Notes: generated by a model from the sequence alone, not told the origin. A DNA stretch of 64,000 nucleotides from Pseudothauera nasutitermitis (GCF_004801295.1 NZ_SSOC01000007.1:149527-213526), one strand, 5' to 3'. Shown: positions 49,542 to 60,412, counted from the first letter of the stretch. Program-made: numbers and translations.

Positions 49542-50492
49542 ATGCAGATTTCCCGCGGGACTCCGCCGCGCGCCACATCTGCCTCGGTACTCACCATCGG
49601 CAATTTCGATGGCGTGCATCGGGGGCACCAGGCCCTGCTCGGACAGCTGGTCGACAAGGCCCGCGCGCTCGGACTGCCGGCCACGGTGCTCACCTTCGAG
49701 CCCCACGCGCGCGAATTCTTCTCGCCCGCCGATGCCCCCGCCCGCCTGTCCAATCTGCGCGAAAAACTGCTGCTGCTGGCCGCCGCCGGCGTGGACCGCG
49801 TGCATCTGTGCCGCTTCGACGCCCGCCTGGCCGCGCTGTCCGCCGACGCCTTCATCGACGACATCCTGATCGCCGGGTTGGGCGTGCGCCACCTGTTCAT
49901 CGGCGACGACTTCCGCTTCGGCGCCCGCCGCCAGGGCGATTTCGCCCTGCTGCGCAGCGCCGGCGAACGCCACGGCTTCGGCGTGGAAGCCATGCCCACG
50001 CTGGCACTGGACGGCGAGCGCGTGTCCAGCTCCGCGGTGCGCGGCGCGCTGGCCGACGGCGACATGGCCCGCGCCGCGCGCCTGCTCGGCCGCCCCTACA
50101 GCATTGCCGGACGCGTGATGCACGGCGACAAGATCGGCCGCAAGCTCGGCTTCCCCACCGCCAACGTACAGATGAAGCACCGCAAGCCGGCGCTTTCCGG
50201 CGTGTACGCGGTCATGGTGGAAGGCCTGGCCGCACACCCCATCCCCGGCGTCGCCAACGTCGGCGCGCGCCCCACGGTGACCCACGCCGGACGCCCGACG
50301 CTGGAAGTCCACCTTTTCGACTGGCGGCAGGACTGCTACGGTGCCCACCTGCGCGTGCATTTCCTGCACAAGCAACGCGATCAGGCCCGTTTCGAATCGC
50401 TCGCCGCGCTCACCGCGCAGATCGGCCGCGACGCCGACGAAGCGCGCGCCTGGCTCGCCACCCATCCGAATCTCACCGCACTCCAAGGCTGA
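49542..50492 (+). CDS. ribF: bifunctional riboflavin kinase/FAD synthetase
   Basis: A 316-residue enzyme making FMN and FAD. N-terminal nucleotidyltransferase: VLTIGNFDGVHRGHQALL, FIGDDFRFGARRQGDF, and SSSAVRGALADG. C-terminal kinase: GRVMHGDKIGRKLGFPTANV. The order ribF-ileS-lspA-fkpB-ispH matches the E. coli operon. The TATAAT at 49514 may belong to its promoter. Confidence 0.97.
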   Translation: MQISRGTPPRATSASVLTIGNFDGVHRGHQALLGQLVDKARALGLPATVLTFEPHAREFFSPADAPARLSNLREKLLLLAAAGVDRVHLCRFDARLAALSADAFIDDILIAGLGVRHLFIGDDFRFGARRQGDFALLRSAGERHGFGVEAMPTLALDGERVSSSAVRGALADGDMARAARLLGRPYSIAGRVMHGDKIGRKLGFPTANVQMKHRKPALSGVYAVMVEGLAAHPIPGVANVGARPTVTHAGRPTLEVHLFDWRQDCYGAHLRVHFLHKQRDQARFESLAALTAQIGRDADEARAWLATHPNLTALQG

Positions 50493-50504
50493 AAAAAGAC
50501 CGCC

Positions 50505-53303
50505 ATGGCTGACTACCGCAAGACCCTGAACCTGCCCGACACCCCCTTCCCGATGCGCGGCGACCTCGCCAAGCGGGAGCCGGGCTGGATCGCCCAGTGG
50601 CAGCAGAACAAGCTGTACGAGAAGATCCGCAAGGCCTCGGCCGGCCGCCCCAAGTTCGTGCTGCACGACGGCCCGCCGTACGCCAACGGCAACCTGCACC
50701 TGGGCCACGCGCTCAACAAGATCCTCAAGGACATCATCGTACGCTCGCGCACGCTGGCCGGCTTCGACGCGCCCTACGTGCCGGGCTGGGACTGCCACGG
50801 CCTGCCCATCGAGCACAAGGTGGAAGTCACCCACGGCAAGAACCTGCCGGGCGACAAGGTGCGTGAGTTGTGCCGCGCCTACGCCGCCGAGCAGATCGGC
50901 ATCCAGAAGAAGGAGTTCATCCGCCTGGGCGTGCTGGGCGACTGGGACAACCCCTACCTGACGATGAACTTCGCCAACGAGGCCGGTGAAATCCGCGCCC
51001 TGGCGGAAATGGTCAAGGCCGGCTACGTGTTCAAGGGCCTGAAGCCGGTGAACTGGTGTTTCGACTGCGGCTCGGCGCTGGCCGAGGCCGAGGTGGAATA
51101 CGCCGACAAGCAGTCGCCGGCCATCGACGTGGGCTTCCCCTGCGCAGAACCCGAGCGCCTGGCCGACCTCTTCGGCGTGGGCACGCTGGTCAAGCCGGTG
51201 CTGGCGGTGATCTGGACCACCACGCCGTGGACCATCCCGTCCAACCAGGCGCTCAACCTGCATCCGGAATTCGATTACGCGCTGGTCGATACCGGCGAGC
51301 GCTACCTGCTGCTCGCCCACGACCTGGTCGCCGCCTGCCTGGAACGCTACGGCCTCACCGGGCGCATCGTCGCCTCGGTGAAGGGCGGCGAGCTGGACCG
51401 CGTGCGCTTCCGTCATCCGTTCTACGACCGCGAGTCGCCGGTGTTCCTGGGCGACTACGTCACCCTGGACGCGGGCACCGGCATCGTGCACAGCGCGCCT
51501 GCCTACGGCCTGGACGACTTCCAGTCCTGCCGCGCCAACGGCATGCAGAGCGACGAATTCCTCACCCCGGTGACCGGCGACGGCCACTTCGCCGCCGACC
51601 TGCCCTTCTTCGGCGGGCTGAACATCTGGAAGGCCGGCCCGGTGATCCTCGACAAGCTGCGCGAAGTCGGCAGCCTGCTCGCTGAGGCCAAAATCACCCA
51701 CAGCTACATGCACTGCTGGCGCCACAAGACGCCGCTGATCTACCGCGCCACCGTGCAGTGGTTCGTCGGCATGGACAAGACGGTCGCCGACGGCTCCACG
51801 CTACGCGAACGCGCGCTGCGCGGCGTCGAGGCCACGCGCTTCTTCCCCGCCTGGGGGCAGGCCCGCCTGCATGCCATGATCGCCAACCGGCCGGACTGGT
51901 GCATCTCGCGCCAGCGCAACTGGGGCGTGCCGATTCCCTTCTTCCTGCACAAGGAAACGGGCGAACTGCATCCACGCACCGTCGAACTGATGGAAGAAGT
52001 GGCCCAGCGCGTGGAACAGGAAGGCATCGAAGCCTGGTTCAAGCTCGACGCCGCCGAACTACTCGGCGCCGAAGCCGCCCAGTACGACAAGATCAGCGAC
52101 ACCCTGGACGTCTGGTTCGATTCCGGCACTACCCACTGGCACGTGCTGCGCGGCTCGCACAACGACGGCCACGCAGAGGGCCCGCGCGCCGACCTGTACC
52201 TGGAAGGCTCGGACCAGCACCGCGGCTGGTTCCACTCCTCGCTGCTCACCGGCTGCGCCATCGACGGCCACCCGCCCTACAAGGCGCTGCTCACCCACGG
52301 CTTCACCGTGGACCAGCACGGCCGCAAGATGAGCAAGTCGCTGGGCAACGTGATCGTGCCGCAGGAAGTCTCCGAGAAGATGGGCGCCGAAATCCTGCGC
52401 CTGTGGGTGGCGTCCACCGACTACTCGGGCGAACTGTCGATCAGCAAGGAAATCCTCGACCGCGTGGTCGAGGTCTATCGCCGCATCCGCAACACCCTGC
52501 GCTTCCTGCTCGCCAACACGGCGGACTTCGACATCGCCCGCGACGCCGTGCCGCTCGACCAGTGGCTGGACATCGACCGCTACGCGCTGGCCTTCACCCG
52601 CAAGCTGGCCACCCAGTGCGAGGCCGACTACGACAGGTTCGAGTTCCACCGCGTGGTGCAGGCCCTGCAGGTGTTCTGCGCCGAGGATCTGGGCGCCTTC
52701 TACCTGGACATCCTCAAGGACCGCCTGTACACCACCCAGCCCGGCTCGCTGGCGCGGCGCTCGGCGCAGACCGCGCTGTGGCACGTCACCCAGACCCTGG
52801 TACGCCTGATGGCCCCGGTGCTGTCCTTCACCGCCGAGGAAGCCTGGGCGGTGCTGAGCGGCGACGCAGAAGACAGCGTGATGCTGCACACCTTCCACGC
52901 CCTGCCCGAACAGGGCGGCGAAGCCGGCCTGGTGGCGCGCTGGGAGATCATTCGCGGCGTGCGCGCCGAGGCGCTGAAAGTCATCGAGGCGCTGCGCACC
53001 GACGGCAAGGTGGGCGCCTCGCTGCAGGCCGAACTGGATCTGCGCGTGCATGAGGATGCCCACAACGCGCTGGCCTCGCTGGGCGAGGATCTGCGCTTCG
53101 TGCTGATGACCTCGGCCGTGCGCCTCGCGCTGGCCGCCGAGGGCGAGGCGCCGGCCATCGTCGCCACGCCCAGCGCGCACGCCAAGTGCGAGCGCTGCTG
53201 GCACTACGTGCCGGACGTGGGAACCGATGCCGAACACCCGACGCTGTGCGGGCGCTGCGCGAGCAACCTGTACGGCACCGGCGAGCATCGCCACCATGCC
53301 TGA
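50505..53303 (+). CDS. ileS: isoleucyl-tRNA synthetase
   Basis: A 932-residue class I synthetase. HIGH-type motif [15 protein letters not shown] at [11 protein letters not shown], tRNA-editing CP1 domain between them ([20 protein letters not shown]), and a C-terminal zinc ribbon [11 protein letters not shown]... CGRCASN. Length and order match bacterial type IleS. Start follows ribF by 12 bases. Its last eight bases overlap lspA. Confidence 0.98.
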   Translation: MADYRKTLNLPDTPFPMRGDLAKREPGWIAQWQQNKLYEKIRKASAGRPKFVLHDGPPYANGNLHLGHALNKILKDIIVRSRTLAGFDAPYVPGWDCHGLPIEHKVEVTHGKNLPGDKVRELCRAYAAEQIGIQKKEFIRLGVLGDWDNPYLTMNFANEAGEIRALAEMVKAGYVFKGLKPVNWCFDCGSALAEAEVEYADKQSPAIDVGFPCAEPERLADLFGVGTLVKPVLAVIWTTTPWTIPSNQALNLHPEFDYALVDTGERYLLLAHDLVAACLERYGLTGRIVASVKGGELDRVRFRHPFYDRESPVFLGDYVTLDAGTGIVHSAPAYGLDDFQSCRANGMQSDEFLTPVTGDGHFAADLPFFGGLNIWKAGPVILDKLREVGSLLAEAKITHSYMHCWRHKTPLIYRATVQWFVGMDKTVADGSTLRERALRGVEATRFFPAWGQARLHAMIANRPDWCISRQRNWGVPIPFFLHKETGELHPRTVELMEEVAQRVEQEGIEAWFKLDAAELLGAEAAQYDKISDTLDVWFDSGTTHWHVLRGSHNDGHAEGPRADLYLEGSDQHRGWFHSSLLTGCAIDGHPPYKALLTHGFTVDQHGRKMSKSLGNVIVPQEVSEKMGAEILRLWVASTDYSGELSISKEILDRVVEVYRRIRNTLRFLLANTADFDIARDAVPLDQWLDIDRYALAFTRKLATQCEADYDRFEFHRVVQALQVFCAEDLGAFYLDILKDRLYTTQPGSLARRSAQTALWHVTQTLVRLMAPVLSFTAEEAWAVLSGDAEDSVMLHTFHALPEQGGEAGLVARWEIIRGVRAEALKVIEALRTDGKVGASLQAELDLRVHEDAHNALASLGEDLRFVLMTSAVRLALAAEGEAPAIVATPSAHAKCERCWHYVPDVGTDAEHPTLCGRCASNLYGTGEHRHHA

Positions 53304-53808
53304 GCAACGCCTGTTCTCCGCCCGCATGGCGGGCTGGCTGGGCCTGGCGGTGGCGGTCGGCGTGGCCGACCAGTTGATCAAGCAACTGGTGCTGGCCATG
53401 CTGCATTACGGCCAGGTGGTGCCGGTCACGCCGTTCTTCGACATCGTGCTGCTCTACAACCCGGGCGCGGCCTTCAGCCTGCTGGCCGACCAGCCCGGCT
53501 GGCAGCGCTGGTTCTTCACCATCCTGGCGGTGGCGATCTGCGCCTGGCTCACCGTGCTGCTGCGCCAGCACCAGCACGAACGCCTGCTGCCCGCCGCCTT
53601 CGCACTGATCATCGGCGGCGCCCTGGGCAACGTGGTCGATCGCCTGCTGCACGGCGCGGTGGTGGATTACCTGCATTTCTACGTCGGCCGCTTCAGCTGG
53701 CCGGCCTTCAACCTCGCCGACTCGGCGATCTTCGTCGGCGTGGCGCTGATGTTGTGGGGCAGCTTCCGCCACCCGGCCAACGCCCCTTCCAGAGAGAACA
53801 AGACGTGA
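53296..53808 (+). CDS. lspA: lipoprotein signal peptidase
   Basis: A 170-residue membrane aspartic protease that cleaves diacylated prolipoproteins. Four membrane segments; catalytic Asp pair in [18 protein letters not shown] and [17 protein letters not shown] is also conserved. Start at 53296 overlaps ileS by 8 bases. It would process the lipoproteins seen elsewhere in the window. Confidence 0.97.
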   Translation: MPEQRLFSARMAGWLGLAVAVGVADQLIKQLVLAMLHYGQVVPVTPFFDIVLLYNPGAAFSLLADQPGWQRWFFTILAVAICAWLTVLLRQHQHERLLPAAFALIIGGALGNVVDRLLHGAVVDYLHFYVGRFSWPAFNLADSAIFVGVALMLWGSFRHPANAPSRENKT

Positions 53809-54233
53809 CCCAGACCGTCCAGCCCAACCACCTCGTCACCCTGCACTACCGCATCGCGCTGGACAACGGCCAGCCGCTGATCAGCACCTTCGAAGGCACG
53901 CCGGCCACACTGCAACTGGGCGCGGGTGAACTGCTGCCCACGCTGGAACAGCGCATCGCCGGCCTGCGCGTGGGCGAGCGCCGCCTGTTCGAACTGGACG
54001 CGGAGCAGGCTTTCGGTCTGTATCGGGAGGATCTGGTGGAGCGCGTCAAGCGCGAACACATGCCCGAAGAAGAGATCGAAGCGATGAGCATCATGGAATT
54101 CACCGCGCCGGACGGCTCGCGCTATTCCGGCCTGGTGCGCGAGATCGACGCGCAGTCCGCGCTGATCGACTTCAACCACCCGCTCGCCGGCAAATCCATC
54201 CGCTTCGAGGTGGAAGTGATCGGCATCCTTTGA
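53805..54233 (+). CDS. fkpB: FKBP-type peptidyl-prolyl isomerase (FkpB/SlpA)
   Basis: A 142-residue SlyD-type isomerase with GTG start at 53805 overlapping the lspA stop (GTGA). VTLHYRIALDNGQPLISTFE and LGAGELLPTLEQRIAGLRVG are conserved FKBP strands; an IF (insert-in-flap) region EDLVERVKREHMPEEEIEAM follows. Assists folding, and belongs to the ileS-lspA-ispH operon. Confidence 0.93.
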   Translation: MTQTVQPNHLVTLHYRIALDNGQPLISTFEGTPATLQLGAGELLPTLEQRIAGLRVGERRLFELDAEQAFGLYREDLVERVKREHMPEEEIEAMSIMEFTAPDGSRYSGLVREIDAQSALIDFNHPLAGKSIRFEVEVIGIL

Positions 54234-54376
54234 GAACTTGTGGAGAAATCGTAGCGAGCGGACCGAGGGCAAGGCGCGCGGCACACAGCGACCGAGACAT
54301 ATCAAGTAGATAGGCGAGGAAGCGAGCACCGCGCAACGCTGCCATCGGTCCGCGCAGTAGATTTATTCACAAGTTC
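54234..54376. repeat. 143-bp imperfect palindromic intergenic repeat
   Basis: The sequence starts one base after the fkpB stop with GAACTTGTGGAGAAATC and ends with its near inverted copy AGATTTATTCACAAGTTC. Inside the ends a second inverted match is seen: GCGGACCGAGGGCAAGGC on the left and GCGGACCGATGGCAGCG (complement of the right). The whole can fold into a long hairpin with a central loop of about 60 bases. It interrupts the otherwise tightly packed fkpB-ispH junction. It resembles a mobile palindromic repeat of the REP/MITE type; it has no coding content. Confidence 0.75.
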
Positions 54377-54408
54377 TGAGCGGGACCGCCCACAGAGAGC
54401 CCTAGAGA

Positions 54409-55347
54409 ATGAACGACAAGGAAGTGCTGCTCGCCAACCCGCGCGGATTCTGCGCCGGGGTCGAGCGCGCCATCGACATCGTCGAACGCGCGCTGGAACT
54501 GTTCGGCGCGCCCATCTACGTGCGCCACGAAGTGGTGCACAACAAGTTCGTGGTGGACGACCTGCGCGCCAAGGGCGCGGTGTTCGTCGAGGAACTCGAC
54601 GAGGTGCCGACCGGCGCCACGGTGATCTTCAGCGCCCACGGCGTTTCCCCGGCCGTGCGCACCGACGCCGAGCAGCGCGGCCTGCGCGTGTTCGACGCCA
54701 CCTGTCCGCTGGTCACCAAGGTGCACCTGGAAGTCGCCCGCCAGCGCGCGGCCGGGCGCGAGATCGTCATGATCGGCCACAAGGGGCACCCGGAAGTGGA
54801 AGGCACCATGGGCCAGGTCAAGGACGGCATCCACCTGGTGGAATCGGCCGCCGACGTGGCCGGCCTGCGGGTCGGCACGCCGGACCGGCTGGCCTACGTC
54901 ACCCAGACCACGCTGTCGATGGACGACGCCGGCGCGGTCATCGCCGCGCTGCGCGAACGCTTCCCCGACATCGCCGGGCCGAAGAAGAACGACATCTGCT
55001 ACGCCACGCAGAACCGCCAGGACGCGGTGAAGTTCATGGCGCCGCAGGCCGACGTGGTGTTCGTCGTCGGCTCGCGCAACAGCTCCAACTCCAACCGCCT
55101 GCGCGAAGTCGCCGAACTGCGCGGCGTGCCGGCCTACCTGGTCGACAACGCCGAGGGCATCGACCCCGCGTGGCTGGCAGGCAAGCGCCGCATCGGCGTG
55201 ACCGCCGGCGCCTCTGCGCCCGAGGTGCTGGTGGCGGCGGTCATCGAACGCCTGAAGCAACTGGGTGCGGCCAGCGTGCACCAGCTCGAAGGCGTACCGG
55301 AAAAGGTCACCTTCCCGCTGCCGAAGGAATTGCAGCGCGACGCCTGA
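54409..55347 (+). CDS. ispH: 4-hydroxy-3-methylbut-2-enyl diphosphate reductase
   Basis: A 312-residue iron-sulfur enzyme producing IPP and DMAPP in the MEP pathway. The three cluster cysteines are in [19 protein letters not shown] and [23 protein letters not shown] and [12 protein letters not shown] are conserved substrate-binding parts. Last gene of the operon; separated from fkpB by the palindromic repeat. Confidence 0.97.
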   Translation: MNDKEVLLANPRGFCAGVERAIDIVERALELFGAPIYVRHEVVHNKFVVDDLRAKGAVFVEELDEVPTGATVIFSAHGVSPAVRTDAEQRGLRVFDATCPLVTKVHLEVARQRAAGREIVMIGHKGHPEVEGTMGQVKDGIHLVESAADVAGLRVGTPDRLAYVTQTTLSMDDAGAVIAALRERFPDIAGPKKNDICYATQNRQDAVKFMAPQADVVFVVGSRNSSNSNRLREVAELRGVPAYLVDNAEGIDPAWLAGKRRIGVTAGASAPEVLVAAVIERLKQLGAASVHQLEGVPEKVTFPLPKELQRDA

Positions 55348-55403
55348 AGCGCCGGCACCGACCTCCCCTCCTCCCGGCGGCGCGTGCCGCCGGGCGCATG
55401 AAA

Positions 55404-55433
55404 AAGCCTCCGGAGGGCATCCCCCGGAGGCTT
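55404..55433 (-). terminator. bidirectional terminator between ispH and the TonB receptor
   Basis: Ten-base stem AAGCCTCCGG / CCGGAGGCTT with a 10-base loop, followed on the minus strand by TTTTTC. Confidence 0.8.
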
Positions 55434-55454
55434 CCGGACCTTCCCCCGCCGCGC

Positions 55455-57745
55455 TCAGAACGACGCGGTCAGGCTGGCGAAGAAGGCACGCCCATGCTCG
55501 TTGTAGGTGCGGGCGCCCGCGCCGCGCACCAGGACGTTGCTCGTGCCGCTGTTGAGGCCGGTGCGGTAGATCTTCTTGTCGAACAGGTTTGTTACCCCGG
55601 CACGCAGCGAGAAGGTCTTGTCGAACTTGTAGCCGGCGCTGAGGCCCACCAGCGAATAGGCGCCCACCTTGCCGCCGGAATCGGTGATCTCCTCGCCGCG
55701 GCGGATGTCATAGGTGGCCGGCTCCTGCTTGCCGTACCAGGTCACCTGGGCCGACACCGACAGCTTGTCGGTGGCCTGCCAGTCCAGCGTGGTGTTGACG
55801 GTGTACTTGGGAATGATGCTCAAGGGCTGGTCGTAGGTCTTGTCCTTGGAGTCGATCATGTAGGTCAGATTGGTGTTCCAGTCCAGCGTATCGCTCAGCG
55901 CGATGAACAGGTTGCCTTCCACCCCGGACACCACCGCCTTGGGGGTGTTCTCCCAGCGCAGCAGATAGCGATTGCCGGGGGTGAGTTGCCCCACCGGGGT
56001 CACGCCGGCGATGATCTTGTCCTTGTAGTCGTTGTGGAAATAGGTCGCGCTGCCGCGCAGCCTGCCGCTGGCGTCGTAGGCGATGCCGACTTCCTTGTTC
56101 ACGCTGGTTTCGCTGTCGAGATCCTTGTTGCCCTGCAGGTAGCAAGGCTGCGCATTGGAGCGGCAGCCGATGCCCTGGCTGAAAAGCAGATAGTTGGGGT
56201 TGGCCTGGTACAGATTGGGCGTCTTGTAGGCGCGCGCCACGCCGCCCTTCAAGGTCCACGCCGGGTTCAGCGCGTAGGAGGCGGAAATGCCGGGGCTGGC
56301 ATTGAAGCCGAACTTCTCGTGCTGGTTCAGGCGCAGCATGGGCGTGAGGATCAGGTCGTCGCTCATGGAAATGTTGCTTTCCACGAACACCGCGAAGCTG
56401 GTGTAGGACATGTCGTTGCGCCCGGTGCGGCCCGGCAGGCTGGTCGGATCGAGGCTGGCGCCGGTACTGGGGTGGATGAGCGCACGGGTGCTGCCCGGAT
56501 CGTCCAGTGATTCATGGGCGATTTCGCCGCCCACGGTCAGCAGCTGATTCACGCCCAGCCATTTCAGCGGCAGGTTGACCTCACCATCCAGCCGGGCTTC
56601 CTTGAGCTTGGCCGTGTAGCGGCCCGGCTGGCCCTGTGCGCCCTGCTCGGAAAGGAAGGCGCCTTCCGGGCCGCCGAACAGCCCTTCGGTGCCCCGCCGG
56701 TTGCGGGTTTCCGCGTACGAGAGGCCCACGCGCGAGCTGCCCCAGTCCCAGTTGCCGCGATGCGTCAGGCCAGTGCTGCTGCGGTACACCACGGTGGTTT
56801 CCTTGCCGTGCAGATCGGCCACGGAGTCGAAGATCGCCGAGCTGCCCGTCTCGTAGCCGTTCATGTTCTGCGTGTCGCCGGAATACAGGTCGCTCTTGCG
56901 GCTGTAGCCCAGATCCAGTTCCAGCTTCTGGCTGCTGTCGATGTCCAGCGTGAGCAGACCGTTGATGTACTGGTTGCGGTTGCCGGTCTTGCCGGCGGCG
57001 GCGGGGATGCCGTTCTGCACGTGGGAATGCTTGGCGTTGATGCCCAGCGCGTCGGGCTCGGTCTTGGAGTAGCCGCCGTACAGGCGGAAGCCCAGGCGCT
57101 CGCCGAGCGGGCCGGCCAGGTTGAAGGTGGTACGGTAGGTGTCGCCTTCGTCGGAATCCTGCTGGTCGTTGCCGTACAGGGTGATCGAGCCGGTGAGCTT
57201 GTCGGTGGGGCGTTTGGTGATGATGTTGACCACGCCGCCCATGGCGCCGGAACCGTAGCGGGCTGCCGACGGGCCGCGCAGGATCTCGACTTTCTCGATG
57301 GCCTCGGGCGGCACCCAGCCGGTGTCTCCGTCGGTGTCGCGCTCGCCCGTCCAGCCCTGGCGCGAGGCGTTGCGCGAGCGCGCCGGACGGCCGTCGATGA
57401 GCACCAGGGTATTGTCCGGCCCCATGCCGCGCAGATCGATCTGGCGGCGGTTGCCCCGCATGCCGGAGGAGGCGCTGCCGGTCAGGTTGACCCCGGGCTC
57501 ACGGCGCAGCACTTCGGACAGGTCGGCGGCCGGCGGGCGCTTTTCCAGATCTTCGGCGTGATGATGGAAACGCCCAGGGATTGCTTGGCCTCTTCTTCCG
57601 CCGTGGCCAACACCTCGACGGTTGCAAGCTGCTTGATGCCTTCCTGCGCCGCCGCGCTGCCCAGCGCGGAGAGCGTCGAGATGGCCAGGGCGATGCGACT
57701 CCAGCGCGGTGCCGGTTGCTTTGGAAGTGTGCGTGAGATGGTCAT
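55455..57745 (-). pseudogene. TonB-dependent siderophore receptor (FepA-like), frameshifted
   Basis: Outer-membrane receptor of about 763 residues once one base is restored. The signal peptide lies in MTISRTLPKQ...AISTLSALGSAAAQ (start ATG 57745), in a different frame from the plug and barrel. At 57557/57558 the reading shifts: the first frame gives KQSLGVSIIT and the second EDLEKRPPAADLSEVLRREP; together they read as the FepA text 'GVSIITAEDLEKRPPA'. One base is missing. The rest is intact: plug (GPDNTLVLIDGRP, GPSAARYGSGAMGGVVNIIT) and barrel, ending in Phe. Cause may be true inactivation, sequencing error or phase variation. A Fur box lies upstream. Confidence 0.88.
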
Positions 57746-57887
57746 TGTGAGGCTCCTGCTCCCTGCCAGAAAAATATCGACGGGTCCCCCGCTCGCCCTG
57801 TGGCATGCCGGGGACAGGAATAGAAAACCGGGGATGTCCGCCAACGCGGTTTCCCCCGGTGGGTTTCCTATAGACGCCAATATTATT

Positions 57888-57906
57888 GCAAATAGTAATT
57901 GTTTGC
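57888..57906 (-). promoter_or_regulatory. Fur box upstream of the TonB receptor gene
   Basis: The 19-mer GCAAATAGTAATTGTTTGC matches the Fur-type inverted repeat GCAAATGATAATCATTTGC at 15 of 19 positions and is nearly symmetric. It lies about 140 bases before the receptor's start codon, in an AT-rich stretch, as expected for iron-repressed expression. Confidence 0.65.
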
Positions 57907-58011
57907 ATCCTCATGATACAAATCTCGCCACACTTGCTGAAACGAATGGCGGACGCGCGGACCCCGCCAGACGTTCCGTGGAACCACGAGGCCAAAAAGA
58001 AAACGCCCCGC

Positions 58012-58038
58012 AGACTTCGCGGGGCGTTCCGGTTTGCG
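58012..58038 (-). terminator. terminator of the Rieske oxygenase gene
   Basis: Ten-base stem AACGCCCCGC / GCGGGGCGTT with a 7-base loop; on the minus strand followed by TTTTCTTTTT. Confidence 0.9.
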
Positions 58039-58050
58039 GCGGCGGCCGCC

Positions 58051-59151
58051 TCACAACTGCGGTTCGATCAGCCTGCGGTAGAACTCGTGGAAGTGCTGCA
58101 TGCCGTCCTCGAAGGGCGACTGATACGGCCCCACCTCGTTGCGCCCTTCCTTCAGCAGCGCCAGCCGGCCACGGTCCATGCGCTCGCCGATGTCGTCGTC
58201 CTCGATGGCGGTCTCCATGTAGGCGGCCTGCTCGGCCTCGACGAACTCGCGCTCGAACTCGACGATGTCCTCGGGGTAATAGAACTCCACCACGTTGGTG
58301 GTCTTGTGCACGTCGGTGGGGATCACCGTGCTCACCACCAGCACGTGCGGATACCACTCCACCATGATGTTGGGGTAGTAGGTGAGCCACACCGCGCCCT
58401 GCGCCGGCTTTTTCTCACCGTAATAGCCGAGCACCGCCTTCTGCCACTTGTCGTACACCGGCGAGCCGGACTTGGCCAGCGAGGTGATGCCCACGCGCTG
58501 CACCGAATACCAGTCGCCGAACTGCCAGGTGAGATCGTCACAGGTGACGAAGTTGCCCAGTCCCGGATGGTAGGGCACCACATGGTAGTCCTCCAGATAC
58601 ACCTCGATGAAGGTCTTCCAGTTGTAGTTGCACTCGTGCAGTTCCACGCGGTCCAGCTTGTAACCGGAAAAATCGAACTCCCCGGCCACCTGCATGCCGG
58701 CCAGATCGGCAGTGGCCGAACGCGGTCCCTTGAACAGCAGGCCGTTCCAGCTCTCCAGCGCCTCGCGCTGCAGGTTCAGACAGGGGTTTTCGGGAAAGTG
58801 CGGCGCGCCCAGCAGCGCACCCTGCTGGTCGTAGGTCCAGCGGTGGATGGGACAGACCACGTGGTCGGTCTTGCCCGCGCCCTGCAGCATGATGGCCTGG
58901 CGGTGGCGGCAGACGTTGGACATCCGGTGCACGCCTGCGTCGGTGCGCATCAGCAGCTTGGCGTGATCGAGCCATTCGAGCGAACGGTAGCTGCCGACTT
59001 CCGGTACCATCAGTTCGTGGCCGACGTACCCTGGCCCGCCATCGAAGAGGAGCTTCTTCTCCAGCTCGAAGATTTTCTCGTCGAAGTACCAGGAGACCGG
59101 CAATTGCGAAACGGCCGGGGCCAGGCGAGTCTTGGATGCGATGTCGGACAT
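58051..59151 (-). CDS. Rieske non-haem iron oxygenase, alpha-subunit type
   Basis: A 366-residue ring-hydroxylating oxygenase. The Rieske cluster motif is CRHRQAIML, then CPIHRW about 17 residues on (C-x-H-x17-C-x2-H). The mononuclear iron site is in EDYHVVPYHPG, with the bridging Asp/Glu. No ferredoxin, reductase or beta subunit gene is nearby, so partners lie elsewhere. Substrate unknown. Next to xseB-ispA-dxs, divergently transcribed; a role in isoprenoid-related oxidation is a possibility only. Confidence 0.9.
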   Translation of the reverse strand: MSDIASKTRLAPAVSQLPVSWYFDEKIFELEKKLLFDGGPGYVGHELMVPEVGSYRSLEWLDHAKLLMRTDAGVHRMSNVCRHRQAIMLQGAGKTDHVVCPIHRWTYDQQGALLGAPHFPENPCLNLQREALESWNGLLFKGPRSATADLAGMQVAGEFDFSGYKLDRVELHECNYNWKTFIEVYLEDYHVVPYHPGLGNFVTCDDLTWQFGDWYSVQRVGITSLAKSGSPVYDKWQKAVLGYYGEKKPAQGAVWLTYYPNIMVEWYPHVLVVSTVIPTDVHKTTNVVEFYYPEDIVEFEREFVEAEQAAYMETAIEDDDIGERMDRGRLALLKEGRNEVGPYQSPFEDGMQHFHEFYRRLIEPQL

Positions 59152-59276
59152 CCCCGATCCTCCTCTTTTGGGCCAGAAATCCGTGAAAACAAACGGATAA
59201 GTTTAAGCCAGATGGCGTTTGACCGCCAACAGCGCGATCGGTTATTTTCCACCCTTTCCCTCAAGGGTTTCCATCG

Positions 59277-59516
59277 ATGGCAAAAGCCCCGTCCGCCCCT
59301 CGAAACTTCGAATCCGCCGTGGCCGAACTGGAGGCCATCGTGCGCGAAATGGAGGCTGGCGAATTGCCGCTGGAAAGCGCCCTGGAACGTTATCAGAGGG
59401 GCGTCGGGCTGCTGAAGTTCTGCCAGAAGACCCTGGAAGACGCCGAAGGGCGCGTGCGCATGCTCGAGGGCGACGACACGGTGCCGTTCGAGCCCGGTGC
59501 GGGGGGCACGGCATGA
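59277..59516 (+). CDS. xseB: exodeoxyribonuclease VII small subunit
   Basis: A 79-residue protein; FESAVAELEAIVREMEAGEL and ALERYQRGVGLLKFCQKTLE are the conserved helical pair. Its large subunit xseA is not in the window. The stop overlaps the ispA start (ATGA), the classical xseB-ispA-dxs order. Confidence 0.96.
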   Translation: MAKAPSAPRNFESAVAELEAIVREMEAGELPLESALERYQRGVGLLKFCQKTLEDAEGRVRMLEGDDTVPFEPGAGGTA

Positions 59517-60412
59517 GCGCCACGCGCGAATTCAGCCGCTGGATGGCGGACATCCAGCAACGCACCGAACACGCCCTGGGCGAACTGCTGCCCCCCCCCA
59601 TCCAGGAACCCCGCCGGCTGCACGAGGCCATGCGCTACGCTGCACTGGGCGGCGGCAAGCGCGTACGGCCGCTGCTCGCCCATGCTGCCGGCCACCTCGC
59701 CGGTGCCGACCCGGCGCGGCTGGACCGCGTGGCCTGTGCGGTGGAGCTGATCCACGTGTATTCCCTGGTGCACGACGACATGCCGTGCATGGACGACGAC
59801 GTGCTGCGCCGGGGCAAGCCCACCGTACACGTCGAGTACGACGAGGCCACCGCGCTGCTGGTCGGCGACGCGCTGCAGACGCTGGCCTTCCAGGTGCTGG
59901 CCGACGAACCCGTGGCAACCGATGCGGCCCGGCAGTTGTCCATGCTGGCGCTGCTGGCCGGCGCGGCCGGCTCCCGCGGCATGGCCGGCGGACAGGCCAT
60001 CGACCTGGCCGCCGTGGGCCGCAGGCTCGACCGCGCCGAACTCGAATTCATGCACATCCACAAGACCGGCGCGCTGATCCGCGCGGCGATCCTGCTCGGC
60101 GCCCAGGCCGGGGACGGGCTGGATAGCGCCGCGTTCGAACGGCTCGACCATTTCGGCAAGCAGGTCGGCCTGCTGTTCCAGGTGGTGGACGACATCCTCG
60201 ACGCCGAATCGGATACCGCCACCCTGGGCAAGACAGCCGGCAAGGACGCCGACCACGACAAGCCCACCTATGTCAGTCTGCTGGGCCTCGAAGAAGCCCG
60301 CCGCTACGCGGAAGAACTGCTCGCCGATGCGCGCGCCACGCTGGCGCCCCTGGGCGAACGCGCCGGCCTGCTGCTCGGCCTGGCGGAATACATCACGCGC
60401 CGGTCGTTCTGA
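59513..60412 (+). CDS. ispA: farnesyl diphosphate synthase (geranyltranstransferase)
   Basis: A 299-residue prenyltransferase. First Asp-rich motif DDMPCMDDD, second DDILD, with GGKRVRP near the N-terminus and KTGALIRAA. Makes farnesyl diphosphate from IPP and DMAPP. Second gene of xseB-ispA-dxs. Confidence 0.97.
   Translation: MSATREFSRWMADIQQRTEHALGELLPPPIQEPRRLHEAMRYAALGGGKRVRPLLAHAAGHLAGADPARLDRVACAVELIHVYSLVHDDMPCMDDDVLRRGKPTVHVEYDEATALLVGDALQTLAFQVLADEPVATDAARQLSMLALLAGAAGSRGMAGGQAIDLAAVGRRLDRAELEFMHIHKTGALIRAAILLGAQAGDGLDSAAFERLDHFGKQVGLLFQVVDDILDAESDTATLGKTAGKDADHDKPTYVSLLGLEEARRYAEELLADARATLAPLGERAGLLLGLAEYITRRSF

Noticed and set aside
48075..51725. A 1216-codon open frame on the minus strand across amiC, ribF and ileS
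   Set aside because: It is an antisense shadow of well-supported genes in GC-rich DNA; its translation is His/Gly/Arg/Val-rich with no family motif.
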